Shown one piece after another: positions 22,463-28,180 of a stretch of DNA of 28,180 nucleotides; within the stretch, counting starts at the first letter, position 1, and each line of letters opens with the position of its first letter. The position numbers were made by a program, and so were the translations under genes. The DNA comes from Rhizophagus sp. LPA8_4_AMF (Eukaryota; Glomeromycota; Glomeromycetes; Glomerales; Glomeraceae), in the NCBI GenBank assembly GCA_021464525.1, contig JADRCO010000688.1, positions 1-28,180 of the forward strand, written 5' to 3'. The notes below the pieces were generated by a model that saw nothing but the letters and a program-made list of their open reading frames with translations, searched no databases and was not told the origin of the DNA.

Positions 22463-23900
22463 ATGCCAAATAACGTCGGATGTTTATCAGTTCTAAACGA
22501 TTTATATACATTAATTCTAGGCGATGATTTAAGCGAAAGATCCAGACTAATAAATTCGAATGAGGTTAATATACAGTATTATCAATAAATAAGCCCATCT
22601 TTTTAAATAAAAATTTTTTTTTTAAATGTGCAGAAAGTTGAAATTAATCATGGCCCTGCATTAGTGATTCATGGTGGTGCAGGAACCATTGTCCGTGAAA
22701 ATTATTCTGTACAAAAGGAATATCTTGATGCACTAAAAGAATCTTTAATGGCGGGTTATAGAATTTTACTAAGTGGAGGAAATTCAATTGACGCTGTAGA
22801 AGCTGCAGTTATAATAATGGAAGGTTGTATTAAGATAAATTAAATAATTAATTTACTATTTAAATCGGAATTCACTTTTTTGTGTTTAATAGATTGTCCT
22901 CTCTTTAATGCTGGTAAAGGATCTGTCTTTACAATCGGTGGAAAGGTAATCAAAGGTTTTTTTAGGCAGCTTTATTAAATGCAACGACATTGACATGTTT
23001 TTTATAGAATGAACTTGAATCTTCAATTATGATTGGAACTTCCAATCATCCAGCCGGTGCAAGCACTTTGTTACATACAGTAAAGAATCCGATTACTTTA
23101 GCTAAATCACTCTTACTTGATCCAGAGAATCCACATGTATTTCTTGGTGGTATAATGGCTGAAGAGTATGCTGAAAAGAAAGGATTAGAAATTGTTGACC
23201 CTAGTTACTTTTGGACAAAAAAGAGATGGAAACAGCATTTGGAAGGATTGGAAAAAGATAACAATAATTATTTGAAAATGGACTCATCACCATACCCTAT
23301 GGGAACTGTTGGAGCTGTTGCTGTTGATAAAAATGGAATAATTGCTACAGCTACTTCTACAGGTACATCCGAATAATAAAGCACGTCTTAGCAATAATTA
23401 TTTACCGATATTCTTATTGATTGAAAGGTGGGATGAACAATAAGAAAGATGGCCGAATAGGAGACACGCCATTGATAGCGTGTGGTACTTGGGCAGATAA
23501 TGAAACTTGTGGTGTTAGTGGAACCGGTAATGGAGAGGTAAAAAGTTAACAATTTTGATTAATCATTTATCAATTATTTTAACCATTTATTTCACTACAG
23601 TTTTTTATTAGATATGGTATTGCTCAAGATGTATCATCCAGAATGCGCTATCTTGGTGAGAGTGTAGATGAAGCGGCTTATAATGTTATTAAAAATCTTG
23701 GAAAAGTTGGAGGTGGTGGAGGAGTAGTTGCGTTGGACAAATATGGCAATGGTAAGCTCTAATTGTTACTAATTGTAGCAAGAATCTTCTAATAATTTTA
23801 CGGTTTCCCCTATGCATTAGTTGCGATGCCGTTTAATACGAGTGGAATGTATAGAGGATATATTAGAGTATCCGATGGTATACCATATGTTTATATCTGA
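22463..23900 (+). CDS. Isoaspartyl peptidase / L-asparaginase (plant-type, Ntn hydrolase)
   Basis: Exons 22463-22564, 22634-22823, 22893-22945, 23008-23362, 23428-23537, 23601-23751 and 23821-23900 join in phase to 346 residues; all introns are GT-AG and short (62-69 nt). Family motifs appear in order: [12 protein letters not shown] near residue 40, [30 protein letters not shown], then [10 protein letters not shown] with the predicted nucleophile Thr215, freed by self-cleavage after Gly214. [19 protein letters not shown] (substrate-binding Arg and Asp) and GTGNGEFFIRY follow, ending [10 protein letters not shown]. The enzyme hydrolyses L-asparagine to aspartate and ammonia and removes beta-aspartyl residues from peptides. 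Start: the ATG at 22463 follows a TATA box and its exon ends in phase 0 at a GT donor; it adds 34 residues before the catalytic domain. All catalytic landmarks are intact, so it should be functional. Confidence 0.9.
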
Positions 23901-24849
23901 CATTTTACATACATTTCTTTTCAAACCAAGTATAAACTAGGTTATTTTTAATGCATATTTTAGTGCATATATATAAAGGATCAGACGGAACATATTGTGT
24001 TACCTTATCTAGCATAGAAGTATTTAATAAATTATTCCAAATTATGTCCTTTAAAAAGAATTAGAACCACATGAGTACTGATGAACGCATTTATTTTTTG
24101 TGTGCCAGGTTGATGGCGCATATGTGGCGCAGCAAAAAAATATGTGAGAAAAAAATTTCATAACATATATTAGCATATAGTCTTTAAATATTACTAACTA
24201 TATGTAATTTTGGCTGCTCTGCGAATTTAATTAGAATGACAAAGGTGGTTTCAAACATCGTTTTTGTAAAACTCTACAAAATATCAATTTTTCGTCAAAT
24301 CCATATTTGGAAATGATCGGCAAAGACGAAAAATCAATCGTTTATATTTAAAGTTAAAAACGGCGTTTATAACCTTCTTCCAACCTTTAAGTAAACTTGG
24401 AGAGCAGGTGAAAATACGCCTATTCTGAAGTTTTAAAAGCTTTGTTTTAAAGGAAAAATCTTATTATTTTTTGAAAATTGCATGCGCCACCAACCTGGCA
24501 CACAAAAAAGGGGTGCCTGATGAACTGTTGCTGACTAAATAATGCCAAAAAAGGAAACATGACACAAGTGAAACTTATAACTGCGGTTGTGATTGATTAG
24601 TTATTTGATTCCGATTATCTTGATTATCTTTTGATTTATAATTGCTGATCTTCCTAACTTTTTATATTGTTTTTTTTTTTATAAAAAAAAACAAAAAAAC
24701 GGGAAACTTAATAAGGCAGAGGAGAAAGCGGAAAAGCACTAAAGATGTACAACAACATCTATAAAAAACCCTCATGATTCCTTATTTTATAAACCAGTTG
24801 CTTACTTCCTACTTGAACATTATCAAAAAAAAAAAAATATATTTAAATA
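23901..24849. promoter_or_regulatory. Intergenic region upstream of phosphoglycerate dehydrogenase
   Basis: 949 bp. A 430-bp MITE (24087-24516) fills nearly half. Downstream of it are TGACTAA near 24532, a poly-T/poly-A hairpin near 24669-24692 and a TATA box (TATAAAAAA, 24760-24768) about 85 bp before the next ATG. Confidence 0.55.
24087..24516. mobile_element. 430-bp MITE with 34-bp TIRs and 9-bp target duplication
   Basis: The left end 24087-24120 and the reverse complement of the right end 24483-24516 match at 29 of 34 positions, including the uninterrupted block TTTTTTGTGTGCCAGGTTG. Both ends begin GCA. The 9-mer CTGATGAAC lies immediately outside each end (24078-24086 and 24517-24525). 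A 9-bp duplication is typical of Mutator-like elements, so a MULE-derived MITE is the best guess. There is no transposase. Confidence 0.8.
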
Positions 24850-26492
24850 ATGTCTCGAGAAGAAGCATCACCCGTTGTAAGGTTAATGCACTCATCCTCT
24901 TTTACACAGTCACATCCTAAATCACTTAAGCCTTTTGATTCTGGTGAAATAAAAATTTTATTGCTCGAGAATTTGAACCAGAGTGGGATATCTCTTTTAG
25001 AAAAAGAAGGATATCAGGTAAATTGTAAAGTTTTCAAAATTCGTTGCATAGCAGTAATCATTTTACATTTTTAATATATTATACTAATATATATATGCAC
25101 AAATAGATTGAATCAATCAAAAAAGCACTTCCAGAAGATGTTCTTATTGAAAAAATCCGTGATGTTCACGCGATTGGCATTCGTTCTAAAACTAGGCTCA
25201 CTAAAAAAGTTCTCCAGGAAGCTAAAAAACTCTTGGTGATTGGATGTTTCTGTATCGGAACTAATCAAGTTGATCTTGAAACTGCTGCCAATCGAGGTAT
25301 TGCAGTATTCAATTCTCCATTCAGCAACAGTAGAAGTGTTGCAGAATTAATTATTGCTGAGATTATTTCATTGTCTAGACAATTGGGTGATCGAAACATA
25401 GAATTACATCAAGGAAACTGGAATAAAGTTTCTTCCCAATGCTATGAAATTCGTGGAAAGACTCTTGGTAAGTTTATGTCTTTAATTCATGTAATTATGA
25501 ATAATATAATATATAACGTAGATTTTACCGGCATTCTTTTATAGGTATCGTAGGTCATGGTCATATTGGATCGCAATTATCGGTTCTTGCTGAAGCTATG
25601 GGAATGACGGTATTGTTCCATGATATTATTCAACTGATGCCTATGGGGACAGCAAAACAGGTCGATACGTTGTATGAACTTTTAGAACGTTCAGATTTTG
25701 TGACTTTGCACGTTCCTGAAACAGAAGAAACTAAAAATATGATTGGGGAGGAAGAGATTGCGCGTATGAAAAAAGGAAGCTATCTAATAAATGCTTCTCG
25801 TGGCACAATTGTCCAGATTCCTCCATTGATCAAAGCTTTACAGAATGGTCATTTGCTGGGTGCTGCAATAGATGTATTTCCAAAGGAACCGGCAGCAAAT
25901 GGTCAAGTTTTTAATAATGAATTGAATTCTTGGACATCTGACCTTTTGGCTTGTAAAAATGTGATCTTAACGCCACATATTGGTTGGTTATTCTTATTTA
26001 GTGTAATATTATTGGACCATTACTTATTTACTAAATTAATTTTTTAATTTGAAAGGTGGATCAACTGAGGAGGCGCAGTATATGATTGGTGCTGAAGTAG
26101 GGTCTGCAATTATAAAGTATATTAACTGTGGTACTTCAATTGGCGCTGTCAACTTTCCGGAAGTTGATCTTCGTGCTATTCAAGTTACAGATAAATCGAT
26201 TCGTTTACTTTTTTGCCATTACAATGTGCCCGGTGTACTTAGGGTATTTAGATGATGTTTAAAAATATTATTTCTTTAATTAATTTGCAATATTATTATT
26301 AACATATTTAACTTAAAGGAAATCAATGAAATTCTTTCCGATCACAATGTTGATAAACAATATTCAGATTCACGAGGTAATATTGCTTACATGATGGCTG
26401 ATATTTCTAATGTAGACGATCAAGATATTAGAAAAATTTATGAAACCGTGAGTTCAAATAGAGCGAACATATTGACTCGAATTGTATATTAA
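24850..26492 (+). CDS. SER3: D-3-phosphoglycerate dehydrogenase
   Basis: Exons 24850-25017, 25107-25467, 25545-25982, 26056-26243 and 26319-26492 join to 442 residues; all introns are GT-AG (73-89 nt). The protein oxidises 3-phosphoglycerate with NAD+, the first committed step of serine synthesis, in the cytosol. Visible features: CFCIGTNQVDL near residue 104; nucleotide-binding GIVGHGHIGSQ (177-187); NASRGT with catalytic Arg262; DVFPKEP with Glu291; LTPHIGGSTEEA with His321. The C-terminus (about 372-442) is an ACT domain (YNVPGVLREINEILSDHNV), which in related enzymes binds serine for feedback control. Length fits yeast Ser3/Ser33 (about 469) and E. coli SerA (410). The residue after RGTIV is Gln where Asp is usual. 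A TATA box stands about 85 bp before the ATG. The symbol is the yeast name; paralogue identity is not resolved. Confidence 0.93.
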
Positions 26493-28079
26493 ATAAATAT
26501 TTTAAATATTCTAATATCTTTTAATTATTGTGTGATTTGATACTTATTTTTAGCATACAATATATACAATATATAGCGATATTAATTTAACAAATTTAAC
26601 AAACTTAGTATTATATTGGCTGTCTCTGATACCATGGTTAATATACATAAGACGCGATTTGTTTAAAATTAGAGTTGGTTAAAAAACACATGTGACAATA
26701 TTTCCTGACGTCCCGTCAGCGAACATTTTGCTCAAGGTTCCCTCTTTTATATTCACCACAAGGCGGATTAATTCATTTAACTTTAGCCGTCTTCGTAATG
26801 CTGAAAAATTTCACATTTTTTTTCTGCATGAAAAATGGTATTGTTTTACAAGTCTAAAAGTTGCTTTAATTGCAACCACTTTAATTGCATAATGTCTTAT
26901 CCAGAACTTTTAGTCCAATATTTTTCGCCGGCGCCTCTTCAAATCTTGGAGTACGTCGTAAATATGCGCTTCTATTCATATAATTTTAAGAAATAGTACG
27001 ATAATCTAATTTTCTGAAGTATCGCGCATTTATATTGCTGGATGCAACAAAAAATTATCCTGGTATACTGTAGCTTCAAACTTGGGGGGCGTGTTCGATC
27101 ACGTGATTTATCGACTCGGTAAATGTCTAAATGATATGTTACGCAAGTTCAAAATAGGGTTACTTTTTTAAAAATAGTTGTTACAAAAGTCTTTTAAAAC
27201 GAAGTTTTTTTTATTTCCTTTAATAAAGAACTTTTTTAATGTAACCTTTTAATTAATATATATATTGAATTTTTATTATTTTAATAAATTTTGTTGATAT
27301 TTGATATTTTTGTTCATAGATAATAAACAATAAAAAATTTTTTCGATATTAAAATAATAAAATATGTTTATTTGAATAAAAGTTTATGATTGTTTAAAAT
27401 ACGGTCAAGAATTGACAGGGCGAGCGTCCTTAACCTGGATCATCAAATTTGATTGGATGGAGATTGTTTTGTGTAACATTTGTCAGAAAAATTTCGCGAT
27501 ATTATTTGGGAGTAAAGAAAAACAAAATTTAACTCCTCAGAGTATAAATTTTTTTGAGCGAAACAATACGCAAACAGTAATATATACTAGAATAGATTAT
27601 AAATAAAATTTTGTACTCTTTATTCGTATTTTAAAAAAAGTTTACATTTTATTGTTACAAAATACACTCATAATTTCATAAATAAATATAAATAAATAAT
27701 TATTAAAATATTTCTATCATTCAGAGTCAGTTTCAAGAGTGTTCCGGTGTAAAAATTATGTCAACGTTAGTATAATCGTGAAAATGCCATAGCTTCATGA
27801 TAAAAAATAACTAAAAATATCGTTTTTTTTAATTTTTTTAATAAATAAAAAAATAAAAGGTAGGTTGTCCAATCAAATTTGACTGGTCCCGGTCTCAAAC
27901 AAATATTAGCCCTGTTCAATTCTGGATTGATCGCAAATTTGTACCCTTGGATAATTGATGCGGTCAGCGGTCAGTCATACCGATCTACAAAAATTGGTGT
28001 TTTTCCCTGATCGATTTTTGTAACAGATGACGCGTCTACGTGTAAGCTAATCATATCATCATATCTTATGATGATAATA
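26493..28079. other. Intergenic AT-rich region
   Basis: About 1.6 kb with no intact gene seen. AATAAA overlaps the preceding stop codon (26492-26497). A CACGTG palindrome lies near 27097, and a gene relic is at 27376-27606. The 66-codon frame at 26692-26892 has no recognisable domain. Confidence 0.5.
27376..27606 (+). pseudogene. Relic of a Cys-containing N-terminal region
   Basis: A frame with no ATG at its start reads DCLKYGQELTGR, then VLCNICQKNF, and runs on to 27606. Two Cys-bearing motifs separated by a spacer resemble the short CxxC-type leaders seen on some expanded fungal kinase families, but this is a weak resemblance. The first 27 bp recur at 10859-10885. Probably a decayed fragment; function cannot be assigned. 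Confidence 0.25.
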
Positions 28080-28180
28080 CAGTTGACCCTCTCTACAGGC
28101 ACACCCCTCGGGACCAAAAATAAAAAGTGTGATTATAGTGAATAGTGCCTATATAGAGGGATTTTTATATAGTATTACTA
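28080..28180 (+). mobile_element. Left end of a pogo/Tigger-like DNA transposon
   Basis: The sequence starts CAGTTGACCCTCTCTACAGG at 28080, directly after TA (28078-28079), the target of Tc1/mariner-superfamily elements. Within it CCCTCTCTACAGGCAC (28087-28102) is answered by the near reverse complement GTGCCTATATAGAGGG (28145-28160), with GGGACCAAAAA between; this layout is typical of pogo/Tigger termini. The element runs off the window. Confidence 0.65.

Noticed and set aside
27090-27105. CACGTG palindrome (also near 10455) as an E-box or element end
   Set aside because: A 6-bp palindrome recurs by chance; I found no paired inverted terminus or nearby promoter that would give it meaning.
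1-28180. tRNA, rRNA or other structured RNA genes
   Set aside because: I saw no GTTCGANTC-type B box paired with an A box and cloverleaf, and no rRNA-like sequence, on reading both strands by eye.

Overview
The window looks like nuclear DNA of a fungus. It is very AT-rich, its genes are split by many short GT-AG introns (mostly 65-125 nt), and intergenic DNA is full of T-tracts and small mobile elements. Gene content (an F-box/LRR protein, Med11, a FYRN-FYRC protein, Nca2, CK2 beta, RPC34, isoaspartyl peptidase, phosphoglycerate dehydrogenase) together with base composition suggests an early-diverging lineage such as Glomeromycotina (Rhizophagus-like). That placement is inference from style; no marker gene in the window proves it.

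Layout. 1-2925: a tandem array of about 17 units, each a ~36-nt core flanked by splice-like signals and an AT-rich spacer that can fold into two hairpins. A ~1.1-kb insertion with terminal inverted repeats (810-1906), carrying a 23-bp minisatellite, interrupts the array. 2926-7810: gene-poor AT-rich DNA with an inverted repeat, a decayed ORF and one small MITE. 7811-26492: a gene-dense block with eight genes, each rebuilt here exon by exon: F-box/LRR (-), MED11 (+), TBRG1-like FYR protein (+), NCA2 (-), CK2 beta (+), RPC34 (-), isoaspartyl peptidase/asparaginase (+), 3-phosphoglycerate dehydrogenase (+). 26493-28180: AT-rich DNA with a gene relic and, at the edge, the first ~100 bp of a pogo/Tigger-like transposon.

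The genes do not form a pathway. Several pairs share a divergent promoter (F-box/MED11, NCA2/CK2 beta, RPC34/asparaginase) and others converge (FYR/NCA2, CK2 beta/RPC34). Their roles are mostly housekeeping: transcription (Med11, RPC34, FYR protein), signalling (CK2 beta), mitochondrial ATP synthase expression (Nca2), amino-acid metabolism (asparaginase, serine synthesis) and protein turnover (F-box).

Most notable signals: the introner-like double-hairpin array with a nested element, a 430-bp MITE with near-perfect TIRs and a 9-bp target duplication between two metabolic genes, a CK2 beta more than twice the usual length, and a likely GC-AG intron in RPC34.
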